Of a stretch of DNA of 43,113 nucleotides, positions 27,361-36,143 are shown in pieces. The position numbers and the translations under genes were made by a program. This DNA is from an uncultured Lachnospiraceae bacterium (GTDB lineage Bacteria > Bacillota > Clostridia > Lachnospirales > Lachnospiraceae). The notes under the pieces were generated by a model. It ran no database searches. It saw only the letters and a program-made list of their open reading frames with translations, and had not been told where the DNA came from. Location of the stretch: NCBI GenBank assembly GCA_946616835.1, contig CAMOJK010000011.1, positions 1 through 43,113 of the forward strand, in the 5' to 3' direction. Every line of letters begins with the position of its first letter. The stretch's first letter is position 1.

Positions 27361-28605
27361 ATGCGCAGAGTGGGGAATGATAACAATTTCATAAGGTTAA
27401 TGTCGGTGCTGGTTGCGGGAGTGCTCTTCTTTGCAATCGTTTACAGCTGCGGCAGGACAAAAGCTGCAAGAAGCCTGTCGACAGCAAACAACAGTACCGT
27501 TACTTCATCCGGTGATTACAAGGCACCTGAAATAGAAGAGACCGTCGGTGAATATACGGACCTGGAGGCTCTTAAGGATGCCCGCATAGCTTTGGGAATC
27601 ACACCTGATACCATAAGCCAGAAATGTAAAGAACAGGCCGGAAAGTACTACTATGACCATATGGATGAGCAGTATCACGAACTTTATGCGGAAATCTTAA
27701 TGATCCTTGAAAAGCATGCTTCGGAGGTACTGATAGATGCAGCGAATACGGAAGAGATAAAATATGCCTTCCTGTGCGTATTCGGTGACCATCCCGAAAT
27801 ATATTGGATAGAAGGATATTCCTATGGACATTACAGCGGATTCCTTAAGGAGGTTTTTGTTTTTTCAGGAAAATATACTTATACGGAAGCCGAGTGTGAA
27901 CTGCTGCAACCAAAAATAGATGCTTATGCGGAAGAAGCTGTGAGGGGACTTTCGGAGTATACATCCCAGTATGAAAAGGTAAAGCACATATATGATTATG
28001 TGGTAAAGAATACGGAATATGACAAAAACGCAAGGGATAACCAGAATATACTTTCAGTCTTTGTATATGGTAAATCTGTCTGCCAGGGGTATGCCAAGGC
28101 AATACAGTATCTCTTGAACTCAAAAAAAATACAGTGCTGCATGGTTACGGGACGCACCTCTGACGGTACGGGACATGCATGGAATCTCGTTAATATAGAT
28201 GGAGAGTATTATTATCTGGATGCTACCTGGGGAGAAGGCTCCGACATAAGGGCTGTGAACTATGATTTCCTTAATGTTTCGGACAAGGAGATGGCATCAA
28301 CGCATTTCCCGGACAATCCCGTTGAGATGCCGGAGTGCAATGCAACGGAAGCAAATTACTATGTCAGGGAAGGGCTGTACTATTCCGCATATAATGAGCA
28401 GAAATTAAAGACAGTGTTCAAACAGGCACAAAAAAGCGGTGATGGTTATGTTGCCATAAAACTTGATGATAAGGCGACATTTGACAATTTTTACGAAAGA
28501 CTGGTAAACAAAAGCGGAGTCTTTGATCTGCTTCCGGAAGGTGTGGAATCTGTCCAGTATACCTCCAACGAGAGTCAGAATATCCTGATTTTTATTTTTC
28601 AGTGA
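27361..28605 (+). CDS. Transglutaminase-like (papain-fold) exported protein
   Basis: The 414-residue protein has an N-terminal hydrophobic segment (about 11-29) ending in Cys30, either a signal anchor or a weak lipobox (the Tyr at -2 is unusual). A low-complexity stretch follows, then a helical region. Its transglutaminase-core domain carries a complete Cys-His-Asp triad: SVCQGYA (Cys241), GHAWN (His272) and YYLDATWG (Asp287). Bacterial members act as proteases or in peptide and wall processing; the substrate here is unknown. It starts 24 bp after prfC, with no clear ribosome binding site. Recognition is at domain level only. Confidence 0.85.
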   Translation: MRRVGNDNNFIRLMSVLVAGVLFFAIVYSCGRTKAARSLSTANNSTVTSSGDYKAPEIEETVGEYTDLEALKDARIALGITPDTISQKCKEQAGKYYYDHMDEQYHELYAEILMILEKHASEVLIDAANTEEIKYAFLCVFGDHPEIYWIEGYSYGHYSGFLKEVFVFSGKYTYTEAECELLQPKIDAYAEEAVRGLSEYTSQYEKVKHIYDYVVKNTEYDKNARDNQNILSVFVYGKSVCQGYAKAIQYLLNSKKIQCCMVTGRTSDGTGHAWNLVNIDGEYYYLDATWGEGSDIRAVNYDFLNVSDKEMASTHFPDNPVEMPECNATEANYYVREGLYYSAYNEQKLKTVFKQAQKSGDGYVAIKLDDKATFDNFYERLVNKSGVFDLLPEGVESVQYTSNESQNILIFIFQ

Positions 28606-28620
28606 GCAGGCAGAAGATTC

Positions 28621-28649
28621 TTGACGATTTGAATATAATTTGGTATAGT
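28621..28649 (+). promoter_or_regulatory. Promoter of the amino acid ABC transporter operon
   Basis: TTGACG (28621-28626) and TATAGT (28644-28649) have a 17-bp spacer. Transcription would begin near 28656 and leave a leader of about 135 nt before the binding-protein gene. Confidence 0.75.
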
Positions 28650-28655
28650 GCAATT

Positions 28656-28791
28656 GTTTTTGCGAGGGAGCAGACGGTATGTTTTGCTTCCTTTTGTAGT
28701 TTGTAGGACTACGGAGGTTCTGTATCGCAACAGAAATCGGTATATTCTGATTTTTGCTGCGGCGCCGTTTAAAACGGCAGAAAGGGGAATT
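28656..28791 (+). other. Hairpin-rich leader of the ABC transporter operon
   Basis: Three hairpins are visible: GAGGGAGCA/TGCTTCCTT (28664-28672 with 28685-28693, including G-U pairs, running into a short T-tract); GTAGT/ACTAC (28696-28700 with 28708-28712); and the near-palindrome GCCGTTT-A-AAACGGC (28764-28778) just before the AAAGGGG ribosome binding site. It matches no riboswitch class I recognise. A regulatory role is inference. Confidence 0.35.
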
Positions 28792-29664
28792 ATGAAAAAG
28801 AGGTTTTTTACAGGAATGTGTGCAGCTATAGCAACACTTGGTCTTGTTGCATGCACATCGGAAACAGGTGACACAGCCGTTACTGAGACAACGGAGACAG
28901 AGGTTACGGAAAATGATACACAGGAAGCAGCTGCTTCGGATATTGATCTTTCCGGTGTAACTCTTAAGAGCGATGGAGTACTCTCTGTGGGATGTGAAGT
29001 AGGCTATCCTCCTTTTGAGGATTTTGCGGATGATGGTACAACACCCATCGGGTATGACATCGATATCATCACAGCTGTTGCAGACAAGCTTGGACTTGAA
29101 GTAAATATCATCAATACAGCATGGGATGGCATATTCGCAGGTATAGATGTTAACTATGATGTTGTATGCTCTGCCGTTACCATTACTCCCGAGCGTCAGG
29201 AGACTATGCTTTTCTCCACACCCTATATCAATAATTACCAGTCTGTAGTGCTTCTTGCAGGTGATGACAAGACTATCAGTTCTTTCAATGATCTTGATGG
29301 TATGAGCATTGCAGTTCAGAAAGAGACCACATCAGACATCCTTATGAGCGACTATAAGTCAACAGGAACTATCGATGTCCAGATCGTTGCCAACGAGAAG
29401 GTTACAAGCTGCTTTACACAGCTTCAGAACGGTGAGGTTGACGCTGTGGTGGTTGACAGCACAGTAGCTGACGGATATATCAACAGCTCTGATGATTTCG
29501 TGATCGCATATAAGGATACAGCCGAGGCTGAGCAGTTCGGTATAGCAATGGGCAAAGAGAATACCGCACTTCAGGCTGCCATCAACCAGGCACTTGCAGA
29601 ACTTGAGGAAGAGGGCTATATCCAGGAGACATACGACTACTGGTTTGGTTCCGCAGCAGAGTAA
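28792..29664 (+). CDS. Polar amino acid ABC transporter substrate-binding lipoprotein
   Basis: This is a surface lipoprotein of the SBP_bac_3 family that captures an amino acid for the permease and ATPase encoded next. The 290-residue protein has a lipobox ending at Cys21 (LVAC) and a Thr/Glu-rich spacer (about 22-50). The binding domain opens with LSVGCEVGYPPFEDF and continues with GYDIDIITAVADKLG and ERQETMLFSTPY, all typical of the family. ATG 28792 follows AAAGGGGAATT; the long open frame upstream is leader. The ligand cannot be told from sequence. Confidence 0.93.
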   Translation: MKKRFFTGMCAAIATLGLVACTSETGDTAVTETTETEVTENDTQEAAASDIDLSGVTLKSDGVLSVGCEVGYPPFEDFADDGTTPIGYDIDIITAVADKLGLEVNIINTAWDGIFAGIDVNYDVVCSAVTITPERQETMLFSTPYINNYQSVVLLAGDDKTISSFNDLDGMSIAVQKETTSDILMSDYKSTGTIDVQIVANEKVTSCFTQLQNGEVDAVVVDSTVADGYINSSDDFVIAYKDTAEAEQFGIAMGKENTALQAAINQALAELEEEGYIQETYDYWFGSAAE

Positions 29665-29689
29665 TTTTACGGGAGAATGATCCTAAACC

Positions 29690-30706
29690 ATGAAAACCGG
29701 GTTTTTTAAACAATATTCCAGGCAGCTTATAGCTGTGGCAGTGATACTGGTTATATGCATAGTGCTGGCAATACTTAAGCCTGCAAAAGATGAGCTTATG
29801 TCCCATACATCTCCTGAAATGCAGAAGATGATAGAGGCGGATGCGTCAAGCAGCAGAAAACGTGTCACGGTCACATACAACGACCTGTTCATCATTAATT
29901 ATGCGTCCCTTTCCACATCCGGAGCTAAGGTGATGAGCGAGAAGTATGTGGGTTTTGTCGGCAGAGTATATCCTGCGGACGAGGGAGTGATGAAGGTCAC
30001 CGGTCAGATGGTGAATTACACCTACCGTATGTTAGGCTGCAGGGAAAACCTGATGCACGGTGCAAAGCTCACGATACTGCTTACGACGCTTACCGTTATA
30101 TTCGGCGTGGTGCTTGGAACATTACTTGCCCTGGCTAAGATAAGCAAGAAGAAGCTGCTGTCAGGAGCGGCAAGTGCGTATATCTTCTTTTTCAGGGGAA
30201 CCCCGCTTCTGATACAGCTTTTTGTGGTATATTTCACAGTTCCCGGAGTGTTCGGTTTTGCATGGCGTGATATTTTCAGTGCTTCCGATACAGAGGCTGT
30301 GTACAAGGGGGCTTTTCTTGCTGCACTCATAGCTTTCGGCCTGAATTCAGGTGCGTACTGTGCGGAAATAGTGAGGAGCGCCATCCAGTCCATAGACAAG
30401 GGACAGTTTGAAGCGGCAAAGGCACTTGGTATGAATTATTTCCAGACCATGACCAGGATAATCATCCCTCAGTCCGTAAGGCGTATGATACCCAATGTGA
30501 GCAACGAGTTTATCATGGTGCTTAAGGATGCGTCATTAGTATTTGCCATATCCCTTATGGATATCACTACGGTATCAAAGAATATCATGACATCGGAGGG
30601 GTCGTATCTGGTTTTCATTCCGGCACTTGTAATTTATCTTGTGATAACCGCATTTTTCGGGTTTATCTTTGACAAGATCGAAAAGAAATTCTCGGTGTAT
30701 GAGTAA
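29690..30706 (+). CDS. Polar amino acid ABC transporter permease with N-terminal extension
   Basis: The C-terminal 220 residues are a BPD_transp_1 permease domain with five helices and the ATPase-contact EAA loop ([15 protein letters not shown]). The preceding segment is unusual: an extra membrane helix (about 12-29) and about 90 residues of predicted extracytoplasmic sequence (about 30-118), giving 338 residues instead of the usual 210-240. Spacing to the binding-protein gene is 25 bp and to the ATPase 13 bp. The import complex is presumably a homodimeric permease, since no second permease gene is present. Confidence 0.92.
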   Translation: MKTGFFKQYSRQLIAVAVILVICIVLAILKPAKDELMSHTSPEMQKMIEADASSSRKRVTVTYNDLFIINYASLSTSGAKVMSEKYVGFVGRVYPADEGVMKVTGQMVNYTYRMLGCRENLMHGAKLTILLTTLTVIFGVVLGTLLALAKISKKKLLSGAASAYIFFFRGTPLLIQLFVVYFTVPGVFGFAWRDIFSASDTEAVYKGAFLAALIAFGLNSGAYCAEIVRSAIQSIDKGQFEAAKALGMNYFQTMTRIIIPQSVRRMIPNVSNEFIMVLKDASLVFAISLMDITTVSKNIMTSEGSYLVFIPALVIYLVITAFFGFIFDKIEKKFSVYE

Positions 30707-30719
30707 GGGGGCGGTTACC

Positions 30720-31499
30720 ATGAGTGATAATTACGAATACATACTTAAAACAGAGCATGTAAGCAAAAGATTCGGTACGCTGGAGGTCTTAAAGGATATA
30801 AACCTTGAAGTGAAAAAGGGCGAGGTTATCTGTATAATAGGTCCCAGCGGAGCAGGTAAATCCACTTTCCTGCGTTCACTTAACCAGCTGGAAAAGATAA
30901 CCAGCGGCAAGATATTCATAAAGGATGAGCTTTTTCTGCACCGTGAAAATGACCATACAGTAGAGAGACTTCCCAGAGAGAAGCAGCAGGAACTCCTGCT
31001 GGAGATGGGAATGGTTTTCCAGAGATTCAATCTTTTTCCGCATAAGACGGTACTGCAGAATGTCTGTGAGGCTCCGGTCATCGTAAGGAAGGAAAAGAAG
31101 GATGAAGTGGAGAAGCGGGCGAGGGATCTTCTGTCAAAGGTAGGACTTTCCGAGAAGGCAGATGAATATCCAAGCCGCCTGTCCGGAGGGCAGCAGCAGA
31201 GGGTGGCCATTGCAAGGGCTCTTGCCATGAATCCTGAAATCATGCTTTTTGATGAGCCCACATCGGCACTTGACCCGGAGTTAGTCGGCGATGTGCTCCA
31301 GGTAATGAAGGAGTTGGCCAAGACCGGAATGACCATGTTGTGTGTTACCCACGAGATGGGATTTGCCAGGGAAGTGGCAGACAGGGTGCTTTTCATGGCT
31401 GATGGCATCATTGCCGAGCAGGGGACTCCAGAACAGATATTTACCAATCCGCAGGCAGAGAGGACCAAGAACTTCCTGAATGCGATACTTGAAGCGTAA
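30720..31499 (+). CDS. Polar amino acid ABC transporter ATP-binding protein
   Basis: This 259-residue ATPase powers the importer encoded by the two preceding genes. It has Walker [10 protein letters not shown], the Q-loop in [18 protein letters not shown], signature LSGGQQQR, Walker [12 protein letters not shown] and a switch histidine (VTHEMGF), all of the GlnQ/HisP type. A short insertion (about 77-98, with [15 protein letters not shown]) lengthens the region before the Q-loop. ATG 30720 follows AAGGGGGCGG. Confidence 0.96.
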   Translation: MSDNYEYILKTEHVSKRFGTLEVLKDINLEVKKGEVICIIGPSGAGKSTFLRSLNQLEKITSGKIFIKDELFLHRENDHTVERLPREKQQELLLEMGMVFQRFNLFPHKTVLQNVCEAPVIVRKEKKDEVEKRARDLLSKVGLSEKADEYPSRLSGGQQQRVAIARALAMNPEIMLFDEPTSALDPELVGDVLQVMKELAKTGMTMLCVTHEMGFAREVADRVLFMADGIIAEQGTPEQIFTNPQAERTKNFLNAILEA

Positions 31500-31514
31500 G
31501 GACTGAAGAATAAT

Positions 31515-32438
31515 ATGACTAAGAACCTTAAATATTCCCTCATGTTGCTGCTTACTGCAGCAATATGGGGTTTTGCTTTTGTAGCACAGACTACCGGCGG
31601 TGATGCTGTCGGTCCTTTTAGTTTTAATGCGATCCGGAATATCATAGGTGCTGCGGTACTGGTACCCGTGATAGCCCTGCTTGACCATCTCGGTTACGGA
31701 AAAAAGCCGAAAAGTAAAGAGGAAAAAAAGAAACTGTTTATCTCGGGCAGTCTTATCGGAATAGTTCTTTTCCTGGCAACAAATCTCCAGCAGTTAGGCA
31801 TAACATATGGAAGGAGTGCAGGCAAGGCGGGATTTCTGACAGCCTGCTATCTGATACTTGTTCCTGTAATAGGATTATTTCTCGGGAAAAAATGCGGGGC
31901 GCATATATGGGCCGCTGTGGCACTGACCATGGGAGGCATATACCTGTTGAGTGTAACTGAAGTATCAGGTATTTCATGGCCGGATATTCTGCTGCTTCTC
32001 AGTGCGTTGTCTTTTGCGATACAGATAATACTTATCGACAGGTTCGTGGCGGATGTTGACGGTGTCAGGATGGCAGCTATACAGTTTCTGGTATGCGGTG
32101 TCCTTACTTCTGTACCTATGGCAGTATTTGAGTGTGGCAAGGGGTGGACAGCGTCATTTACCGGCTTTGATGCCTGGGGCTCGATACTGTATGCAGGGCT
32201 TTTCTCCTGCGGCATAGCATATACGCTTCAGATTGTAGGACAGAAAAATGTGCATCCAACACTTGCATCTCTTTTAATGAGCTTTGAGTCTGTTTTCTGC
32301 GTACTGGGCGGCTGGATGCTGCTTGGGGAGAGACTTACGATGAGGCAGATAGCCGGCTGCGTGATCGTTTTTGCAGCCATACTTTTGGCCCAGTTCGGTG
32401 AAATCTTTTTTACAGAGCGCATAAAGTTGAAAAGATAG
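31515..32438 (+). CDS. EamA/DMT-family transporter
   Basis: This 307-residue membrane protein has ten predicted helices in two EamA repeats, of the drug/metabolite transporter superfamily. The first repeat starts at LLLTAAIWGFAFVAQ and the second around WPDILLLLSALSFAIQ. Members export amino acids or other small metabolites; substrate is not predictable. It is 15 bp downstream of the amino acid importer and likely co-transcribed with it. The asp23 promoter overlaps its last codons. Confidence 0.88.
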   Translation: MTKNLKYSLMLLLTAAIWGFAFVAQTTGGDAVGPFSFNAIRNIIGAAVLVPVIALLDHLGYGKKPKSKEEKKKLFISGSLIGIVLFLATNLQQLGITYGRSAGKAGFLTACYLILVPVIGLFLGKKCGAHIWAAVALTMGGIYLLSVTEVSGISWPDILLLLSALSFAIQIILIDRFVADVDGVRMAAIQFLVCGVLTSVPMAVFECGKGWTASFTGFDAWGSILYAGLFSCGIAYTLQIVGQKNVHPTLASLLMSFESVFCVLGGWMLLGERLTMRQIAGCVIVFAAILLAQFGEIFFTERIKLKR

Positions 32439-32455
32439 CGGATATTTGGTATAAT
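32427..32455 (+). promoter_or_regulatory. Consensus promoter of the asp23-nusB-recN operon
   Basis: TTGAAA (32427-32432) and TATAAT (32450-32455) have exactly 17 bp between them. The -35 lies inside the end of the EamA gene. It gives a leader of about 60 nt before asp23. Confidence 0.85.
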
Positions 32456-32520
32456 CCGTAGCTGTAAGAACTGACGGGTTTTATACGGTTACATCTTGTT
32501 AAGGCATCGGGGAGGTTTTT

Positions 32521-32937
32521 ATGGATGCAAATAACATAAAGCTGGGCGTAGATACAAAGTGCTCCGGCACTGTGGCAGTTGCCAATGATGTTGTTGCCAT
32601 AATTGCATCATTAGCGGCTTCTGAGGTTGAGGGCGTTTCCTCAATGTTCGGTAATATAACAAATGAGCTCATGAGTATGGTGGGGATGAAAAATCTCACC
32701 AAAGGTGTAAGAGTCAGTGTGCTTAATCATACGGTGACAATTGACCTTTATATTGTTTTGGATTACGGATATCCCATCCCGGATACCTGCAGGAAGGTTC
32801 AGGAAAAGGTTAAGAGTGCTATAGAGACAATGACAGGCCTTGATGTGGCAGATGTTAATATACGGATAGCATCTGTTGAGTTTCCCCAATCTTCAAAGCC
32901 TTCAAGCACATCAAAGAAAAGAAAAAGGAAAAAATGA
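32521..32937 (+). CDS. Asp23/YqhY-family protein
   Basis: This 138-residue Asp23-family (alkaline shock protein) member is of the YqhY type that commonly precedes nusB in Firmicutes. In Bacillus YqhY has been linked to control of fatty acid synthesis. The conserved core runs from GTVAVANDVVAIIASLAASEVEGV through a central DLYIVLDYGYPIPD to VNIRIASVEF. The C-terminal tail ends in KKRKRKK and is strongly basic, which suggests contact with nucleic acid or membrane. A GGGGAGG ribosome binding site precedes ATG 32521. It overlaps nusB by 4 nt (ATGA). Confidence 0.92.
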   Translation: MDANNIKLGVDTKCSGTVAVANDVVAIIASLAASEVEGVSSMFGNITNELMSMVGMKNLTKGVRVSVLNHTVTIDLYIVLDYGYPIPDTCRKVQEKVKSAIETMTGLDVADVNIRIASVEFPQSSKPSSTSKKRKRKK

Positions 32938-33392
32938 GCAGACACGCGATAAGGAAGCGGCTTTTTATGCTGCTTTTCCGTTCGGAATTTCATAATGCGG
33001 AAGATATGCAGGAGCAGGAAAATCTTTTTTTCATGCAGGAAGATATCGAGGATAAGGATATAGCACCGGATCTGTGGGATGAGGAGCCTGTTGAGGAGGT
33101 TTCTGATCTTTTGAGTGAGGAAGACAGAAAAGAAGTGTCCGATAAGTTCCATTCTATCATGGAGCTTGTGCCGGAGCTTGACAGGCAGCTCAATGAGAAG
33201 ATGACCGGCTGGAATACGGAGCGTATCGGTAAGGTTGAGCTTACCATACTCAGACTGGCTTTATACGAGATAAAGGAAGATGATAATATATCCAGTGCCA
33301 TTGCCATAAATGAAGCGGTGGAGCTTGCCAAGAGATACGGGCAGGAAAAGTCACCGGAATTTATAAACGGTGTGTTGGCAAAGTTTGCGTAG
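32934..33392 (+). CDS. nusB: Transcription antitermination factor NusB
   Basis: NusB works with S10 and boxA RNA in rRNA antitermination and ribosome maturation. The 152-residue protein has the family's N-terminal RKRLFMLLFRSEF helix and the C-terminal TILRLALYEI and AINEAVELAKRYG regions, closing with INGVLAKFA. An acidic insertion (about 31-62) is longer than in most homologues. The ATGA overlap with asp23 indicates coupling. Confidence 0.94.
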   Translation: MSRHAIRKRLFMLLFRSEFHNAEDMQEQENLFFMQEDIEDKDIAPDLWDEEPVEEVSDLLSEEDRKEVSDKFHSIMELVPELDRQLNEKMTGWNTERIGKVELTILRLALYEIKEDDNISSAIAINEAVELAKRYGQEKSPEFINGVLAKFA

Positions 33393-33449
33393 GCTGTTTA
33401 GGGGTACTGTTTTTCGTAATTCTAATTTCCTAAAGTGAGGCAGACAGGT

Positions 33450-34859
33450 ATGCCTGTTAATAAATATACAGTTACCCAGGTAACAGATTATATATTAAAA
33501 ATGTTCAGAAGCGATCCGTTTCTCGGATCGGTGGCGGTAAGCGGTGAGGTCAGCAATCTCACCTATCACAGGTCGGGCCATATATATTTCAGTCTTAAAG
33601 ATGAGAATGCGGTCATAGCGGCAGCAATGTTTAAGAACAGGACTTCCGGTCTTAAATTCAAACTGGAAGAGGGACTTAAGGTGGTGGTGCATGGCAGGAT
33701 AGATGTTTATGCACCGTCGGGCAGGTATCAGCTTATCGCAGAGAAAATAGAGAATGCCGGAACGGGAGATCTTGCTGAGCAGTTTGAAAAGCTTAAGAGG
33801 GAGCTGGCAGAACGCGGATTATTTGCTCCTGAGTACAAGCGACCGCTTCCTAAGTATGTAAAGACACTGGGAGTGGTGACTGCACCTACCGGAGCGGCAG
33901 TAAGGGATATCATAAATGTCTCCAAAAGACGCTATCCCGGAATCCAGATAGTTTTATATCCCGCCCTTGTTCAGGGAACACAGGCGGCAGACAGCATCGT
34001 AAAGGGAATAAAGGCTCTGGAAAACTACGGTGTGGACTTAATGATCGTAGGCAGGGGCGGAGGCTCCATGGAAGATCTTTGGGCTTTTAATGAGGAGAAA
34101 GTGGCTCAGGCGATATTTGACTGCTCTATTCCGATCATATCTGCAGTGGGACATGAGACGGACACTACCATAGCGGATTACGTGGCAGACTTGAGAGCAC
34201 CCACACCATCGGCGGCAGCAGAGATCGCAGTATTTGATTATAATACGCTGGTGCGTCAGTGGAGAGACATACAGAATCGGCTGGATTCTCTTATGGATAT
34301 GCGCATAAAGTCCGAAAAAAGAAACTCTGAGCATCTGGAGGCAAGAGTCATACAGCAGATGTTTGGTGTGCTCAGGGATAAAAAACATAAGTTTGAAGAA
34401 CTGTCCATTAGAAATGACAGCCAGTCTCCTGAAAACAAACTAAAGAGCTTTAAGGAAAAAGCTGAAAGATATGGAAAAGAGCTGGACCGAAATATTGATG
34501 CACTTATTAAAGCAAGAAAGACTGAATGCAGTGAAATGCAGGATGACATGCAATCCATGATGACAGAACGTCTTAAAGCTGCCCGCTTAAGGTATGAAAG
34601 ATATCCTGAGAGGGCAGATGTCCTGATCACTCAGAGACTTCAGCTGTCCAGGCACAGGTTTGAAGTCACAAAGGAGAGAATCAAGGCCGTTTCGCCGCTT
34701 GAAAAGATAAGCAGGGGATACGGATATCTGACAGACGGAGATGATCGTAAGGTTAAGAGCGTAGAGGATACTCAAGTTGGTCAAAACCTGGTAATTCGTG
34801 TCAGCGATGGTGAGATAAGTACTGAAGTTAAAGCAATAAAGAAAATACAGCAAGTATAA
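33450..34859 (+). CDS. xseA: Exodeoxyribonuclease VII large subunit
   Basis: XseA is the catalytic subunit of Exo VII, a single-strand-specific exonuclease acting from both ends. The protein has an N-terminal OB domain (VSGEVSNLTYHRSGHIYFSLKD) and a catalytic core with TAPTGAAVRDI, GRGGGSMEDLWAFN and GHETDTTIADYVADLRAPTPSAAAE. A long coiled-coil tail binds XseB. ATG 33450 follows GTGAGG (33435-33440). xseB is 45 bp downstream. Confidence 0.96.
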   Translation: MPVNKYTVTQVTDYILKMFRSDPFLGSVAVSGEVSNLTYHRSGHIYFSLKDENAVIAAAMFKNRTSGLKFKLEEGLKVVVHGRIDVYAPSGRYQLIAEKIENAGTGDLAEQFEKLKRELAERGLFAPEYKRPLPKYVKTLGVVTAPTGAAVRDIINVSKRRYPGIQIVLYPALVQGTQAADSIVKGIKALENYGVDLMIVGRGGGSMEDLWAFNEEKVAQAIFDCSIPIISAVGHETDTTIADYVADLRAPTPSAAAEIAVFDYNTLVRQWRDIQNRLDSLMDMRIKSEKRNSEHLEARVIQQMFGVLRDKKHKFEELSIRNDSQSPENKLKSFKEKAERYGKELDRNIDALIKARKTECSEMQDDMQSMMTERLKAARLRYERYPERADVLITQRLQLSRHRFEVTKERIKAVSPLEKISRGYGYLTDGDDRKVKSVEDTQVGQNLVIRVSDGEISTEVKAIKKIQQV

Positions 34860-34904
34860 TTTTGCTGGGTTTGCGGTGCCGGAAAAAGGGCAGAAAGGGG
34901 AAAT

Positions 34905-35138
34905 ATGGCAGAGGGTGCGAATGCAGAGAAAATTACAAAAATTACATTAGAAGAGAATTTTGCAGCAGTAGAGGAAAGCTTAAAAAAGATGGAACAGTCC
35001 GATCTTCCTCTGGAAGAGGCTTTTAAGCTGTATGAGGATAGCGTAAAGAGACTGAAGTCCTGCGCTGAGGAAATTGATGATGTGGAAAAGAAGGTCAAGG
35101 CACTTATGGCAGACGGAACTGCTGCGGATTTTGAATAG
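34905..35138 (+). CDS. xseB: Exodeoxyribonuclease VII small subunit
   Basis: This 77-residue helical protein forms the regulatory subunits of Exo VII. The family pattern LEENFAAVEESLKKMEQSDLPLEEAFKLYEDSVK is split by the usual short turn and followed by a second helix. An AAAGGGGAAAT ribosome binding site precedes ATG 34905. Confidence 0.93.
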   Translation: MAEGANAEKITKITLEENFAAVEESLKKMEQSDLPLEEAFKLYEDSVKRLKSCAEEIDDVEKKVKALMADGTAADFE

Positions 35139-35164
35139 GATATAGGTTTTTGTAAGTTAAAAAT

Positions 35165-36106
35165 ATGGTTGGAATGGATATGGATTTTGAAGCTGAACTG
35201 AAAAAAAGAACGGAGCAGGCAGAAAAGATCATAAATAAATATCTGCCGGAGATTGCAGGCCCCCAGGCTACGGTTATAGAGGCTATGGATTACAGTGTGG
35301 GTGCCGGTGGAAAAAGGCTCCGTCCCGTAATAATGATGGCCGCATACGAGATGTGCGGCGGGACCGGAGAGCTGGCTGAGCCTTTCTGTGCGGCAATAGA
35401 GATGATACATAACTATTCGCTTGTGCATGACGATCTGCCGGAAATGGATAATGACTTGATACGACGCGGACTTCCTTCAACCCATGCCAAATATGGTGCA
35501 GGAATGGCTGTGCTGGCAGGGGATGGTCTTTTGAACAGTGCGTTTGAAACCGCACTTAAGAGTACGGCTTTTTCGGCTTCGGCTGCTGACAACGCAAATA
35601 TTCTTAAGGCGCTGGGGGTACTGGCTGACCGGGCAGGAATTTACGGGATGATAGGGGGACAGGCTGTCGATGTAGAGGCTGAGGAAAAGGACCTGGAGCT
35701 TTCTGAAGAAGACATTCTGTTTGTTTATGAGAATAAGACATCAGCCCTGCTGCAAGCTTCCATGGTATGCGGCGCATTACTGGCTGGCGCAGAGGGTGAA
35801 ACAGCAGATATATTCTCAGAGGCTGCAAGATGCCTGGGGGTTGCTTTCCAGATACAGGATGACATACTTGATGTCACCGGTACGACTGAAGAAATCGGAA
35901 AGCCCGCAGGAAGTGATGAGAGAAATGGGAAGAAAACATATCTGGCATATCTGGGTATGGAGGGAGCAGAAAACGAGCAGAGAAGACTTTCTGCACAGGC
36001 CCATGATCTGGTATCCGGACTTAAAGTAGCCGACAGCGAGGCGGCATCACTGGCAAAGGAATTCCTGACAGCGCTCATTGATGCACTGGTGGACAGAAGA
36101 AAATAA
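35165..36106 (+). CDS. ispA: Polyprenyl synthetase (farnesyl diphosphate synthase type)
   Basis: This enzyme condenses isopentenyl diphosphate with allylic diphosphates to make farnesyl or geranyl diphosphate, feeding quinone and undecaprenol lipid carriers. The 313-residue protein has GGKRLRP (49-55), the first aspartate-rich motif DDLPEMDND (89-97) and the second FQIQDDILD. It sits directly before dxs, so the MEP pathway entry and the prenyl chain enzyme are co-expressed. Start codons at 35165, 35174 and 35180 are all possible, as ribosome binding sites are weak. Confidence 0.94.
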   Translation: MVGMDMDFEAELKKRTEQAEKIINKYLPEIAGPQATVIEAMDYSVGAGGKRLRPVIMMAAYEMCGGTGELAEPFCAAIEMIHNYSLVHDDLPEMDNDLIRRGLPSTHAKYGAGMAVLAGDGLLNSAFETALKSTAFSASAADNANILKALGVLADRAGIYGMIGGQAVDVEAEEKDLELSEEDILFVYENKTSALLQASMVCGALLAGAEGETADIFSEAARCLGVAFQIQDDILDVTGTTEEIGKPAGSDERNGKKTYLAYLGMEGAENEQRRLSAQAHDLVSGLKVADSEAASLAKEFLTALIDALVDRRK

Positions 36107-36143
36107 TTGATCAGTCAATAGTTAATAAAAACAGGAAAGTATA

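Noticed and set aside
28656-28791. Known amino acid riboswitch (glycine, lysine) or T-box
   Set aside because: No conserved core sequence of these classes, and no T-box TGG-containing element, was recognised.
30731-31645. 304-codon open frame on the minus strand
   Set aside because: Antisense shadow of the ABC ATPase and EamA genes, with Ser-rich composition typical of such shadows.
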